64,000 nt of DNA from Qipengyuania atrilutea (lineage in GTDB: Bacteria > Pseudomonadota > Alphaproteobacteria > Sphingomonadales > Sphingomonadaceae): the NCBI RefSeq assembly GCF_013370205.1, contig NZ_JABWGV010000001.1, positions 806,001 through 870,000 on the forward strand, written 5' to 3'. Shown in pieces: positions 14,222-24,800 of this stretch. Position numbers and translations under genes: made by a program. How positions within the stretch are numbered: the stretch's first letter is position 1; each line of letters starts with the position of its first letter. Under the pieces are notes generated by a model. That model had not been told where the DNA came from and made no database searches. It was given only the letters and a program-made list of their open reading frames with translations.

Positions 14222-15553
14222 TCAATCCGACAGCAGCAAAACCGGCGTTTCGATGAGTTTCTTCATCTTCTGAACGAAGCTCGCAGCGTCGTATCCATCC
14301 ACGACGCGGTGGTCGCAGCTGATCGAGATATTCATCAGCTTGCGCTTCTCGATCCGCTCGCCGCCATTGCCGTCGGGCACGTACATCGGCCGCTCGATGA
14401 TGCGATTCGGACCGATGATCGCGACTTCGGGCCGGTTGATGACCGGAGTGGTCGCGACCCCGCCAAGCGGACCGAGTGAGGTCACGGTCAGCGTGCCGCC
14501 CTGCATCTCTTCCGACTTCGCTTTGCCCTCGCGCGCCGCCTCGGCAAGCCGCACGATCTCGCGCGCGAGCTGCCACGGGTTCTTCGCCTGCGCATCGCGG
14601 ATCACGGGGACCATCAGACCTGCATCGGTCTGCGTCGCCATGCCGAGGTGAACCGCGCCGTGCCGCGTCACGATGCCCGCCTCGTCATCGTAGCGGGCAT
14701 TGATCATCGGGAATTCGGGCAGCGTCTTGCAGATCGCCGTAATCAGCAGCGGCAGGATCGTCAGCTTCGGCTTGTCGCTGCGATTGGCGTTGAGGTCGGC
14801 GCGCATTTCTTCGAGCGCGGTCACGTCCACTTCCTCGACATAGGAGAAGTGGGGAATGTTGCGCTTGGAGGCGGCCATGTTCTCGGCGATGCGGCGGCGC
14901 ATTCCGATGACCTTCTGCGTCTCGTCCTGGCGCGTCTTCGCCGCGCCGGTGAAAGCCGAGTTGTAGGAAAGGAACTGGTCGAGATCGCCGTGCCGTACCC
15001 GCCCGCTTTCGGACGGGCTGACTTCGCCCAGGTCAATGCCGAGATCCTTCGCGCGTTTGCGAACGGCGGGAGAGGCGAGCACCTTGCGGTCCGCCTGGCG
15101 CGGCTCGGGAGCCTTTCCGGTCGGCTGCTTCGGCGCGGGCTCTGGATCGGCCGCCATCGCATCATCGGCATCGGAAGCGTCGGAATTCTCGACCTCGATC
15201 CGCTCTTCGACAGTGTCGCTTTTTGGTGCCGGCGCGGGCTTTTCCTCCCCGTTTTCCGGCGCCGCTTCCGCAGCCGCTTCGTTCTCCTCGGCGACCTCGT
15301 CGGGAATTTCGCCCGCGACCTCGATCACGACCAGCATCGAGCCGATCGCTACCGTGTCGCCGACTTCGCCAGCGACTTCGACGATCGTGCCAGACACCGG
15401 GCTTTCCATTTCGACCGTCGCCTTGTCGGTCATCATGTCCGCAAGCTGGCCGTCTTCCTCGACCGTATCGCCGACCTTGACGTGCCACTCGACGATCTCG
15501 GCTTCGGCAATCCCCTCGCCGATATCGGGCAGATTAAAGGTGAACTTGGTCAT
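14222..15553 (-). CDS. bkdB: Branched-chain 2-oxoacid dehydrogenase E2 (dihydrolipoyl acyltransferase)
   Basis: A 443-residue E2 core. Domains in order: one lipoyl domain (1-80, lipoyl Lys in MMTDKATVEM), an Ala/Glu/Pro linker, a peripheral subunit-binding domain (about 160-200, LASPAVRKRAKDLGIDL), and the acyltransferase domain with the catalytic SCDHRVVDGYDAASF near the C-terminus. The single lipoyl domain and the adjacent E1 pair support the branched-chain complex over pyruvate dehydrogenase. It starts 6 bases after the E1-beta gene. No E3 is encoded here, so the complex must borrow one from elsewhere. Confidence 0.9.
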   Translation of the reverse strand: MTKFTFNLPDIGEGIAEAEIVEWHVKVGDTVEEDGQLADMMTDKATVEMESPVSGTIVEVAGEVGDTVAIGSMLVVIEVAGEIPDEVAEENEAAAEAAPENGEEKPAPAPKSDTVEERIEVENSDASDADDAMAADPEPAPKQPTGKAPEPRQADRKVLASPAVRKRAKDLGIDLGEVSPSESGRVRHGDLDQFLSYNSAFTGAAKTRQDETQKVIGMRRRIAENMAASKRNIPHFSYVEEVDVTALEEMRADLNANRSDKPKLTILPLLITAICKTLPEFPMINARYDDEAGIVTRHGAVHLGMATQTDAGLMVPVIRDAQAKNPWQLAREIVRLAEAAREGKAKSEEMQGGTLTVTSLGPLGGVATTPVINRPEVAIIGPNRIIERPMYVPDGNGGERIEKRKLMNISISCDHRVVDGYDAASFVQKMKKLIETPVLLLSD

Positions 15554-15559
15554 GCAGGA

Positions 15560-16621
15560 TTACTCGCTCAAAAGCTTGTCGATGGCCTCGCCGATGCGGA
15601 CGGGACCGGGGAAATAGGCCCATTCGAGGCTATGCGGATAGGGCGTGTCGAAGCCGGTCACACGCGCGATCGGCGCTTCGAGATGGTAGAAGCAGCGCTC
15701 CTGCACCAGCGCGGAAAGCTCCGCTCCGAAACCCGACGTGCGGGTCGCCTCGTGCACGATCATGCAGCGGCCGGTCTTTCTGACCGACGCCTCGATCGCT
15801 TCGATGTCGAGCGGAACGAGCGTGCGCAGGTCGAGAATTTCCGCATCCACGCCCTTCTCGCGCGCGACCGACTCGACCACGTGAACCATCGTGCCGTAGG
15901 CGAGGATGGTCATCTCGCCGCCCTCGCGCACCGTGCGCGCTTTGCCGAGCGGGATGGAATAGTAGCCTTCCGGAACCTTGGACTGCTCGTGCTTCTTCCA
16001 GGGCTCGACCGGCTTGTCGTAATAGCCTGAGAACGGGCCGTTGTAGATGCGCTTCGGCTCGAAGAAGATGACCGGGTCGTTATCCTCGATCGCGGAGATC
16101 AGCAGCCCCTTCGCATCGTAAGGCGTCGAGGGAATGACCGTCTTCAGACCGGAGACATGGGTGAAGATCGATTCGGGGCTTTGACTGTGCGTCTGACCGC
16201 CGAAGATGCCCCCGCCGAAGGGCGAGCGCACGGTCAGCGGCGCGATATATTCCGCCGCCGAGCGGTAGCGCAGCCGCGCGGCTTCGGAGATAAGCTGGTC
16301 GAGACCAGGGTAGATGTAGTCGGCGAACTGGATTTCCGGAACGGGCCGCAGACCGTAGGCGCCCATGCCGACCGCCACGCCGATGATGCCGCATTCGGAG
16401 ATCGGCGTGTCGAACACCCGGGTCTTGCCGAATTTTTCCTGCAGTCCCGCCGTACAGCGGAACACGCCGCCGAAGTAGCCGACGTCCTCTCCCATCACGA
16501 TCACATCGGGATCGCGGTCCAGCATGATATCGAGCGCGTCGTTGATCGCCTCGATCATGTTGAGCCGCCGCTCGACATCATTGTCGGCGGTCTTGGCATC
16601 CTTTTGCGCAGTCTCGCTCAT
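15560..16621 (-). CDS. bkdA2: Branched-chain 2-oxoacid dehydrogenase E1 beta
   Basis: A 353-residue beta subunit of the ThDP-dependent E1 decarboxylase acting on 2-oxo acids from Val, Leu and Ile. Typical segments are VIVMGEDVGYFGGVFRCTAG, RVFDTPISECGIIGVAVGMG and the C-terminal DLRTLVPLDIEAI and VHEATRTSGFGAE blocks. The GYFGGVF segment is characteristic of the branched-chain enzyme. It overlaps the alpha-subunit gene by 4 bases and is followed by E2. Confidence 0.93.
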   Translation of the reverse strand: MSETAQKDAKTADNDVERRLNMIEAINDALDIMLDRDPDVIVMGEDVGYFGGVFRCTAGLQEKFGKTRVFDTPISECGIIGVAVGMGAYGLRPVPEIQFADYIYPGLDQLISEAARLRYRSAAEYIAPLTVRSPFGGGIFGGQTHSQSPESIFTHVSGLKTVIPSTPYDAKGLLISAIEDNDPVIFFEPKRIYNGPFSGYYDKPVEPWKKHEQSKVPEGYYSIPLGKARTVREGGEMTILAYGTMVHVVESVAREKGVDAEILDLRTLVPLDIEAIEASVRKTGRCMIVHEATRTSGFGAELSALVQERCFYHLEAPIARVTGFDTPYPHSLEWAYFPGPVRIGEAIDKLLSE

Positions 16622-17922
16622 CGGTTCGGCAATCCTTCGGGAAACTTGACTTCGCGCTCGTGCACAGCCTGCTCGGCCTGCTCCTTAAGGTGCCAGGGCA
16701 GTTCCTCGAACACGTCCTCGAACATGGTGCGGAAGGGATGGTGAAGGCCGTGGCCGAGAATGCCGTTCTTCTCGGCCTCCTTTGTAGTCTGCTTGACGTG
16801 GGTGGCGGCGTTCTCGTCCATTTCCGCCTGCCGGTCCTCGTCCCATTCGCCCAGCGCAATAAGGTGGCGTTTGAGGCGCATGACGGGATCGCCAAGCGGC
16901 CATTCCTCGCGCTCCTGCGCGCTGCGATAACCGCTCGGGTCGTCCGAGGTCGAATGCCCCTCGGCCCGGTAGGTGAAATATTCGATCAGGGTCGGCCCGG
17001 CATTGGCGCGCGCGCGGTCGGCGGCCCATTTCTGGCTGGCATAGACCGCCAGCGGATCGTTGCCGTCGACGCGTAGCCCGGCAAGCCCGTAGCCGAGCGC
17101 CCGTGCGGCGAACGTCGTCCGCTCTGCCCCGGCAAAGCCGCTGAAGCTCGAGATTGCCCACTGGTTGTTGATAACATTGAGGATAACGGGTGCATTATAC
17201 ACCGCCGCGAAGGTGCAGGCCGAGTGGAAGTCACCTTCCGCAGTGCTGCCCTCGCCCAGCCAGGTGGCGGCAATCCGGCTGTCACCCTTGATCGCGCTCG
17301 CCATCGCCCAGCCCACGGCCTGCGGCGTCTGCGTCGCGAGATTGCCGGAGATCGAGAAGAACGAGTGCTCGCGGCTCGAATACATGATCGGCAGCTGGCG
17401 GCCCTTCAGCTTGTCGCCTTTGTTCGAGTAGATCTGGTTGATCATCTCGATCAGCGGATATCCGCGCGCGATGAGCACCCCTTGCTGACGGTAGGAGGGG
17501 AACACCATGTCGTCCGATGCGAGCGCCATCGCCGCAGAGACGCTGGTCGCCTCTTCGCCGGTGCACTTCATGTAGAAACTGGTTTTGCCCTGCCGCTGCC
17601 CGCGGAACATCCGCTCGTCGAATGCGCGGACCGTGGCGAAATGGCCGAGCATGGTGCGCAGCACATCGGGCGATAGCTTCGGGTCCCACGGACCGTGCGC
17701 CTTGTCGTCGTCGCCGAGCACGCGCACGAGGTCATGGCACAGCGGCGCGGTTTCCTTGGGGTCGCAGGTCTCGTCCGGGCGAGCCTGCTCACCCGCAGGC
17801 GGTACGTTGAGGTCGGTGAAATCGACGGTATCGCCGGGCCGATACTTGGGCTCCGGCACGTGCAGCGCAAGTTGCGGCTTGTTGCTGCCATCGAAGGCGG
17901 AATTGTCGGGCCGATCGGCCAT
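16618..17922 (-). CDS. bkdA1: Branched-chain 2-oxoacid dehydrogenase E1 alpha
   Basis: A 434-residue alpha subunit. The ThDP-binding motif reads GEGSTAEGDFHSACTFAAVYNAP ending in NNQWA, preceded by MYSSREHSFFSISGNLATQ. The phosphorylation-loop equivalent is YRAEGHSTSDDPSGYRS. The long N-terminal extension (about 80 residues) is usual for bacterial BCKDH alpha. It is first in the bkdA1-A2-B operon, and its promoter must lie in the 111 bases before thyA. Confidence 0.94.
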   Translation of the reverse strand: MADRPDNSAFDGSNKPQLALHVPEPKYRPGDTVDFTDLNVPPAGEQARPDETCDPKETAPLCHDLVRVLGDDDKAHGPWDPKLSPDVLRTMLGHFATVRAFDERMFRGQRQGKTSFYMKCTGEEATSVSAAMALASDDMVFPSYRQQGVLIARGYPLIEMINQIYSNKGDKLKGRQLPIMYSSREHSFFSISGNLATQTPQAVGWAMASAIKGDSRIAATWLGEGSTAEGDFHSACTFAAVYNAPVILNVINNQWAISSFSGFAGAERTTFAARALGYGLAGLRVDGNDPLAVYASQKWAADRARANAGPTLIEYFTYRAEGHSTSDDPSGYRSAQEREEWPLGDPVMRLKRHLIALGEWDEDRQAEMDENAATHVKQTTKEAEKNGILGHGLHHPFRTMFEDVFEELPWHLKEQAEQAVHEREVKFPEGLPNR

Positions 17923-18033
17923 GCGCGCTTTTCTCCCTTGGCGACACTCGAAATCGCGGGCCGCCTCGTTTTAGAAATCTTTCGCGGCGGCGTTATTTTA
18001 TTTCAACACGTCTCTGGGGTCAACCGCGACCGT

Positions 18034-18978
18034 TCATACCGCGACCGGTGCCTTGATTGGCGGCAGCGGATCGTAGTCGCGAACGGCGAAATCCCCGATT
18101 TCGTATTCGAAGATCGACGCGCGCGTCCGTATTATTTCAAGCGATGGTCTGCCGCGCGGTTCCCGCGACAGTTGCTCTTCGATCAGGTGGCGATGGTTGA
18201 GATAAAGATGCACGTCGCCGCCCATCCAGACAAGTTCGCCCGGCTCCAGCCCAGTCTGCTGCGCCATCATGCGCGTCAGCAGCGCCGCGGACCAAAGGTT
18301 GAACGGAAGGCCCAACGCCACATCGCAGCTTCGCTGATACAGCAGGCAGTTAAGCCGCCCCGCCGCGACGTGAAACTGGTAGGTCTTGTGGCACGGCGGC
18401 AGCGCCATCCGGTCCAGCTCCGCCACGTTCCAGCCTTCGATAATGTGCCGGCGGCTGCCCGGATTGGTGCGAAGCGATTCCACGACCTCGGCGACCTGGT
18501 TGATGCCCTCGCCCTTCTCATAAAGACCGTCCTTGCGGTAGCGATAGGTCGGCCAATTGGTCCATTGCTTGCCGTAGACCGGGCCAAGATCGCCCCAACG
18601 CTTCGCGAAATCCTCGTCCTCGGCGATGCGCGTGACGAACTCGTCCAGCGCGATCTCGTCCCCGGTTTCTTTTACGTAACGGGCGTGTGGCCACTCGTTC
18701 CAGATTTTCACGCCCTGCAGCACGAGCGGCCGGATATTGGTTTCGCCGGTGAGGAACCAGAGAAGCTCGCGCGTCGCGGTCTTCCAGTAGACTCGCTTCG
18801 TAGTGATGAGCGGCATTGCCCCGCTCGCCAGATCGTAGCGCAGCATCGCTCCGCAGATGGAGCGCGTGCCGATGCCGGTGCGGTCGCTCCGCTCGCTGCC
18901 CTCGTCCCACACCTGCTGCATAAGCGAGAGATACTGCTGCTCGGGATGCGTATCGGCGGGAATCGGGGCGTTGGCCAT
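18034..18978 (-). CDS. thyA: Thymidylate synthase
   Basis: A 314-residue ThyA that methylates dUMP to dTMP with 5,10-methylene-THF. The catalytic Cys is in LPPCHKTYQFHV, the folate site in LVWMGGDVHLYLNHRHL, and the dUMP phosphate arginines in the GSRRHIIEGWN and YQRSCDVALGLPFN blocks. It is longer than the 264-residue E. coli enzyme by an insert around residues 95-150, a common variant. An alternative ATG lies 12 codons upstream (19014), and neither start has a clear ribosome-binding site. Confidence 0.93.
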   Translation of the reverse strand: MANAPIPADTHPEQQYLSLMQQVWDEGSERSDRTGIGTRSICGAMLRYDLASGAMPLITTKRVYWKTATRELLWFLTGETNIRPLVLQGVKIWNEWPHARYVKETGDEIALDEFVTRIAEDEDFAKRWGDLGPVYGKQWTNWPTYRYRKDGLYEKGEGINQVAEVVESLRTNPGSRRHIIEGWNVAELDRMALPPCHKTYQFHVAAGRLNCLLYQRSCDVALGLPFNLWSAALLTRMMAQQTGLEPGELVWMGGDVHLYLNHRHLIEEQLSREPRGRPSLEIIRTRASIFEYEIGDFAVRDYDPLPPIKAPVAV

Positions 18979-19082
18979 CCGCCGGGGTATAGGTTGCAAA
19001 AGCGCGCTTGCCACCCCGCGATGTCACGATTATAGGCCCGCCTCTATCGCGACGGCATGACAATGCCTTCAGCGTCAGGGCA

Positions 19083-19159
19083 CGGGAAGTAGCTCAGCCT
19101 GGTAGAGCACCGTCTTCGGGAGGCGGGGGCCGGAGGTTCGAATCCTCTCTTCCCGACCA
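19083..19159 (+). tRNA. tRNA-Pro (CGG)
   Basis: Acceptor CGGGAAG pairs with CTTCCCG. The anticodon stem CCGTC/GGCGG encloses the loop TTCGGGA, giving anticodon CGG. The T-arm has GGTTCGAATCC, and CCA is encoded at the 3' end. Confidence 0.96.
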
Positions 19160-19342
19160 TTGTTGTTCATTCTTTGAAGCAATGATCAGTGATCCAGACG
19201 CGCCGGGGCGGATGAACGCCGTCCAACTCTCGAAACTTTTAGACCTACGCTACCGCGAAGCGCTGAACCTTCGATGGCTTGATCCGGTTTTGCGAGACCG
19301 TGCTACGAACGTCTGCAATTGGGGTGGGAAGCGGACTGACCT

Positions 19343-19927
19343 TTATCCGGCGCCAAGCCTGCAACCGTATTGCTGGGCACGCAATCCAACCCGCTCAATC
19401 TGTTCGATCTCCAACTGCATTTCCTCGAGCATCCGGTTCTCAATTTCTCCTGAATTTGCGGCTTTCAAACTGCTAATATGTGCGAGATGCTTTCTGATGG
19501 ACGCAGAGCTGAGATCAAAAGGACAGTCTTCGTAAGGCCAATCGTTTGCGCCATTCCCGAATATCGAGTGGTTTTCAAAAGATAGGCGGCTGATGGTCCT
19601 CTCTCCGCCATCGCAGCCTGCAACGCCCTCGAAGACATCCAGTCCGCGAACTGGCCCGCTTGGCCCCTCGGCTGCAAACCAGCGTGCACATCCGTTTGTC
19701 AGGCGATCCTCCCAATACCAGACCAGGCCGAAACCCTTCCAATGAAACTGCGCGCCCGCCCGCGAAGGCACGCTTTCTGGCTTCGGAATTGCCGGGCTGA
19801 TTATTGGCACCAGCCAGCCATAGACAAAGAGCGGACCTATTGGGGTAAGGGTGACGGCAGCAATAGCTATCGCCGCTGCCAAGATGGCGCAACCAAATGC
19901 ACGTTGCCTGCCGGATTTCTCTGCCAT
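19343..19927 (-). CDS. Hypothetical membrane-anchored protein
   Basis: A 194-residue protein with a short basic N-terminus, one or two hydrophobic segments (about 12-45, including AILAAAIAIAAVTL and LFVYGWLVPII) and a soluble remainder with four cysteines (two near CARWF and AGCDGG). A coiled-coil-like helix lies at the end. I do not recognise a family. An in-frame ATG at 19972 would add 15 residues, and neither start has a good ribosome-binding site. It lies in a slightly lower-GC gap between tRNA-Pro and the ABC1 kinase and may be an acquired gene. Confidence 0.5.
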   Translation of the reverse strand: MAEKSGRQRAFGCAILAAAIAIAAVTLTPIGPLFVYGWLVPIISPAIPKPESVPSRAGAQFHWKGFGLVWYWEDRLTNGCARWFAAEGPSGPVRGLDVFEGVAGCDGGERTISRLSFENHSIFGNGANDWPYEDCPFDLSSASIRKHLAHISSLKAANSGEIENRMLEEMQLEIEQIERVGLRAQQYGCRLGAG

Positions 19928-20117
19928 TGAGTGCAGGCTAGTAGACTGATGGGATGGCCGCAATCGGGTCATAAGCAGACAGTCTGCATTTGTTGAAAAG
20001 GTTGCTAAAGCTGACGATCCTTTAGCGCTCGGCGCGACGGCATCAGCTTAAGTCCTTTCAATCGCCTCTATGCGTTCAGGCGATTGCGCCTCCACGCCCG
20101 CGCCCCATATCCTTGTC

Positions 20118-21470
20118 ATGAGTGACAGCGACGAAAAGAACCGCCACCGCGCCGTGCCATCGGGGCGACTCTCTCGCTTGTCCGGCTTCGGCCGTCTCGC
20201 AGGAGGCGTCGCCGGGGGCATGATGGCCGAGGGCGCGCGGCGCATCTCTGCCGGCGAGCGGCCGCGGATGCAGGACATGCTGCTTACGCCCGGCAATGCG
20301 AAACGCCTCACCGACCGGCTCTCGCATCTGCGCGGCGCAGCGATGAAGCTCGGCCAGATGATCAGCATGGATGCGGGCGACGTACTGCCACCGGAGCTGT
20401 CCGACATCCTTGCGCGCCTGCGCGACAATGCGAGCTTCATGCCGCCAAAACAGCTCGACAAGGTGCTGGCGGACGAATGGGGCATGGACTGGCGCAAGCA
20501 GTTCCGCCGGTTCGAGCCGCGCCCTATCGCCGCCGCTTCGATCGGGCAGGTCCACCGCGCCCTGTTGCGGGACGACCAGATGCTGGCGATCAAGGTTCAG
20601 TATCCCGGCGTCGCGCGCAGCATCGACAGCGACGTGGACAACGTCGCAGGCTTGCTGCGCCTGTCGGGCTTGCTGCCGAAAGAGCTCGATATCGTTCCTC
20701 TGCTTGCCGCCGCGAAAGAGCAGTTGCACGAAGAGGCGGATTACCTTCGCGAAGCAGAGCAGATGGAGCGGTATGCTGCAATGCTCGGAAGCATCGACGG
20801 GTTCGTTGTCCCAGAGCTTCACCGCGAACTCACCACCGGCAAGGTGCTCGCGATGTCGTTCGAGAAAGGCGTGCCGATCGAAAGCCTCGCGGATGAACCC
20901 GCAGAGGTGCGCAATACGGTGTTCTCGCGCCAGCTCGATCTCGTCGCGCGCGAGCTATTCGCATTCGGCGTGATGCAGACCGACCCGAACTTCGCCAACT
21001 ACCGCTACCGGCCCGAGACCGGCGAGATCGTGCTGCTCGACTTCGGCGCGACGCGCGATGTCGCACCAGAGATTGCGGCCTCCTACCGCAAGCTCGTCGA
21101 AGCCGGACTGGCTCAGGACCGCGAGACGGCGCTGCGCGAAGCGGTCGCGGCAGGCTTCGTCAAGCAGAGCACCGTCGACAGCCACCGCCAGCGGATCGAG
21201 CGGATGGTCGACATCATCGTCACCGAACTTGCGAGTAAGGAGACATTTGACTTCGGCGATCGCGCTTTCGTGCCGATCCTGCGCGACGAGGGCATGGAAA
21301 TCGCGCAGGATCGCGAGAGTTGGCACGTACCGCCCGTCGAAACCCTGTTCGTGCAGCGTAAGATCAGCGGCACTGCACTGCTCGGAGCGCGCCTCAAAGC
21401 GGTAGTCGACCTGCGCCGCACCGTAACGAAAGTGCTCGCCGAGAACCCTGCTCCGGAAGACGAAGCGTGA
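20118..21470 (+). CDS. ABC1/AarF (UbiB/COQ8-like) atypical kinase
   Basis: A 450-residue member of the ABC1 family. The diagnostic KxGQ motif is present (LRGAAMKLGQMISMDAGDVLPPELSDIL is the region), followed by AASIGQVHRA, AIKVQYPGV, the EEADYLREAEQM stretch and a DFGATRDV metal-binding motif. The catalytic-loop motif reads QTDPNFANYRY; the typical form is QTDPHPGN. Family members support ubiquinone synthesis or lipid handling. The absence of ubiE nearby argues that this is a paralogue and not the housekeeping UbiB. The start at 20118 follows the family pattern. Confidence 0.88.
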   Translation: MSDSDEKNRHRAVPSGRLSRLSGFGRLAGGVAGGMMAEGARRISAGERPRMQDMLLTPGNAKRLTDRLSHLRGAAMKLGQMISMDAGDVLPPELSDILARLRDNASFMPPKQLDKVLADEWGMDWRKQFRRFEPRPIAAASIGQVHRALLRDDQMLAIKVQYPGVARSIDSDVDNVAGLLRLSGLLPKELDIVPLLAAAKEQLHEEADYLREAEQMERYAAMLGSIDGFVVPELHRELTTGKVLAMSFEKGVPIESLADEPAEVRNTVFSRQLDLVARELFAFGVMQTDPNFANYRYRPETGEIVLLDFGATRDVAPEIAASYRKLVEAGLAQDRETALREAVAAGFVKQSTVDSHRQRIERMVDIIVTELASKETFDFGDRAFVPILRDEGMEIAQDRESWHVPPVETLFVQRKISGTALLGARLKAVVDLRRTVTKVLAENPAPEDEA

Positions 21471-21796
21471 GGTTGCTCGCGGCTCTGCTGCTACCAGCGG
21501 CTACGCTTGGCTGCACCACGCCGCAGAAAGCCGAGGACGATGCGCCGCTGAGCGAAGCGGAGCGCAACGTCCGGTTGTTTGAGGACGCACTCGCCGCCTG
21601 TAAGCCCGCGGCAATGCAGCACTGGGTCGGCGAACCTTATTCCGATGCCATGAAGAACGCGGCCTTTGACGACGCCGGCGCGAAAGAGGTTCGGGTCATC
21701 CGGCCCGGCGATCCTGTTTCGATGGATTATTTGACTGGCCGGATCAATATCGAACTCGACCGTCAGGACCGCGCCGTTCGCTTCCGCTGCGGTTAG
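21467..21796 (+). CDS. I78-family peptidase inhibitor lipoprotein
   Basis: A 109-residue exported protein. The GTG start overlaps the kinase stop (GTGA), showing translational coupling. The signal peptide ends in a lipobox-like TLGC (Cys16). The mature part carries the I78 inhibitor fold: HWVGEPYSDAM, VRVIRPGDPVSMDYLTGRIN and a final RFRCG, with the two conserved Cys (Cys45, Cys108) likely disulphide-bonded. I78 proteins inhibit serine proteases. The next gene, converging, encodes a serine-protease autotransporter. Confidence 0.88.
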   Translation: MRLLAALLLPAATLGCTTPQKAEDDAPLSEAERNVRLFEDALAACKPAAMQHWVGEPYSDAMKNAAFDDAGAKEVRVIRPGDPVSMDYLTGRINIELDRQDRAVRFRCG

Positions 21797-21811
21797 AACG
21801 CGAGCCAGACG

Positions 21812-21850
21812 CAAAAAAGGGGCCGCGTGAAAACCGCAGCCCCTTTTTAC
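21812..21850. terminator. Bidirectional terminator
   Basis: AAAAAGGGGC and its complement flank a 15-base loop, giving a GC-capped stem with A and T tracts on both sides. It closes the I78 gene (+) and the autotransporter gene (-), which converge here. Confidence 0.85.
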
Positions 21851-21862
21851 TTATGGATCAGA

Positions 21863-24800
21863 TCAAAACTGGATGTTGAGGTCGACGACGGCTCGGTCAG
21901 CGCGCAAGGTGTTACGCCCAAGGGCCGTCTCGAAACCGGCGCCGACGCTCATCAGGCCGCGCGTCACTTTCAGGCCGCCCTTAAGTTCAGCCCAGCTCGT
22001 GTCGCCCTCGCCTACCGGCAGCAGGATCGGCACATCCGGCGCGGCTGCAAAGCGCACCGTCATACCCTGGTCCGCTCCATTGAGCATATGGACGTAGTTC
22101 GCCTGCATCTGAGGGACGAACTGCCAGCCGCTCCCCAGATCGTGCGAACCGGCGAGCTTCGCCCCGAGACGTGCTTCAACCTGCTCGATCGCATAGGAAT
22201 CGATCGCCAGCGCGGTTTCGCCGCCTGCCTCGGTATAGCCATCGACCGTTTCGCGGCTGTAGGAAACCTGCGCGCGGGGTGTCAGCGTCAGTCCTTTGGC
22301 TACGCCCAGGTTCACGCCCGTTTCGGCTACGGCGGACATGCGCTCGCTCGACATATCGCCAGCTAGATCGAACTGCCGTGAGCCATCGAAGGCTCCGCGC
22401 AAGGTTTCCGTTTCCGCAAGCTGGTAGTTACCGGCCAGACCGGCGTAAAAACCGCCGCTCATGCGGTAAGAACCGTAGGCCGAAACCTGGTTCATTTCGC
22501 TTTCGGCATTACCGAGACCTGCGTTGGTCAAGCCGCTGGCATAACCATAGCCGACGCCGACCGTAAGCCGGTCGCTGACGGCATGTTCGATGCCCATTCC
22601 GAAGTGCCGCGACTGCTGACGGTCGTTGAAGTCATTCGTCGCTCCATTGCTGTTCTGTGCTGCAATGACGCCGCCCGATACGAACCCGCTGAACCCTTCG
22701 GGCAAGGCGAGCTGCTGGACCCGGCTCGGAGCAAGACTGGAGAAGCCGTTGCGGACCGAAGCGGACTGCTCTTCGACTGCGCCGGCAAGCGCAGCTGCCG
22801 AACCGGTAATGCTTAGCGAACCGTCGGAGGCGGTCCCCATCATCGAAAGGCGGTCGGTCACATTGCCGAGCAGCGTCGAGGACTGCTGATAGCGCAGGAG
22901 ATCCGCTTCCTCGTTGACCGTGGGCGCGAGGTTGTTGAACATGTTCGTCAGCGAGCTCGCGTCCATCAGGTCGATCGTGCCGTAGAGGTTGTAGAGCGAG
23001 TTGTAAGACTTGCCCCGCAGCGTATCGAGTGCCTCTGCAAACGCCCGAGCCGTGGGGTTATTCTTTCCGATGATCTCCACGAACTTGCCGGCGCGCAGTT
23101 CGGCGATGACGCTGGTGTCCGTATAAGTGAGGTCGGGCCGGAGGACGCCCTGGAAGGAATAAATATTCCCGAAAGTGCCCTGGATCCCGCCGGCTGCCGT
23201 AGCAATGACGAACTCGTCGCCGTCGCGCGGCTTCGGCGCTTTCCCGCCGATGGGCTTGTTGAAGACGACGGAAGCTCCTGGCGCGTCGGGATCGTCCGGG
23301 TCCGACAAGGAAAGAACGCCCGTGACTTCGAAAAGGTCGGCGCCAGAACGGCTCGCGTCGATGTAGAGCGCAGAACCCGATGCGAGGATGACGTTACCAT
23401 CGACGGTAAGCGTTCCGATCTCGTCAGCACCGCCCGGTGCGACGATCCCGGCTACCGATGTGAGGAACGGGGTTTCGAAGGTTCCGGTGCCCGAGAGCAG
23501 ACCGCTGAGCATAAACGCCTCGCCGGTGCTGAGCAGACCGTCGACATTCGTCCAGCCGCTGATCTGCGTCCAGTCGCCAAGCGTCGTCAGCGATGCGTCT
23601 TGCGTAATGTCGAGCACACCACCTTCCATCGTCAGGCGGTCAATCGTGACATCCGCATCCGACAGCGTCGTGATGCCCTCGTACAGGGTCACGTCGTAGT
23701 AGCGCGGCTTGATCCTGTTCTGCACGTCGCCCGAGAAGTTGTTCGGAACGAAGTTTTCCGTGCCCGGCCCGCCTTCGACGAAATACTGGTCGCCGCTCGC
23801 TCCTACGATCGGGTCCTGGTCGAACTCTTGGCATTCGCCAGTTTGCAGGAAGGGCGGAGATAGGACGATGCCGCAAACCTGGCCGTATTTTGCCCCTTCG
23901 CCGCTGAGCTCGGCACCGGGCGCATCCGGAAGCCGATTTATCAGCTCGCCGTCGAGCGCGACGTAGTAATTGGGGTCCATTGCCTGAACCCAGTGATCGG
24001 GATCGGTCCACTGACCGTTCTCGCCCTTGGTCGTCGCATAAACGTAGGGATTGTTCGCGACGATGACCTGCCAGAACGCATGAAGCGGCTGGTAAAAGCT
24101 GTAAGAACCGTAAGCATCGCCAAATGCAGCAGCGCCGAAGATACTACCGCCGCCCGACAATACGCCCAGGACGAGATCGAGGTCATACTTTTCGTCAAGG
24201 ATCAGCGGACCGCCGCTATCGCCGCCGGCTGTAGTACCTTCGCGCGGAAGGGAGACGTCGTCGGTGCCGAACACGCCAAAATCGAGCCGAAGCTGCGTCG
24301 TGTCGTAGATACCCTCTGGATCAGTGAACGAGGTCCAATAAAGGTTTTGCTCCAGACCGCTGCGGGAACCGAAAAGGCCCTCGTCATAATCGTCCAAAGA
24401 ACCGAGGAAGGACACGAAGTTTTCCGCAGACCTGCGGCGGAAGTCGATGCCCTGATTACCGAGTGCGTTCGTGCCTGCACCGCCGTAGCCAGAAATGGTC
24501 ACATGCTCTTGATCATCAAGCGGCGTAAACAGCATTGCCCACGTAGGCACGTCGAACGCAGGCGTATCGAGCGTGGCGAGCGCAATATCCGCTTCCAGGA
24601 ACCCGAATTCCAAGGATCGCTCGTCGTACCAAATGTAATTGGAATTATAGAACGAGCGACTCTCGACCGTATTGAAGCCGTTGTTGATCCAGGAAATAGC
24701 GCCCGGACGTGCGTTCTGCTCAAACCCGAAACCGATGGGCGTTCCGCCGGTGTCCGCTCCATACGCCTCTTCGGGACGGCTATTCACGCAGTGTGCAGCG

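Noticed and set aside
19008-19535. A 175-codon frame on the plus strand across tRNA-Pro
   Set aside because: It runs through the tRNA gene and has no coding signature.
19083-20045. A second tRNA-targeted island after tRNA-Pro
   Set aside because: I searched for a copy of the tRNA-Pro 3' end downstream of the hypothetical gene and found none.
20118-21470. Housekeeping ubiquinone kinase UbiB
   Set aside because: The catalytic-loop motif differs (QTDPNFAN) and ubiE is not adjacent, so I kept the family name without the gene symbol.
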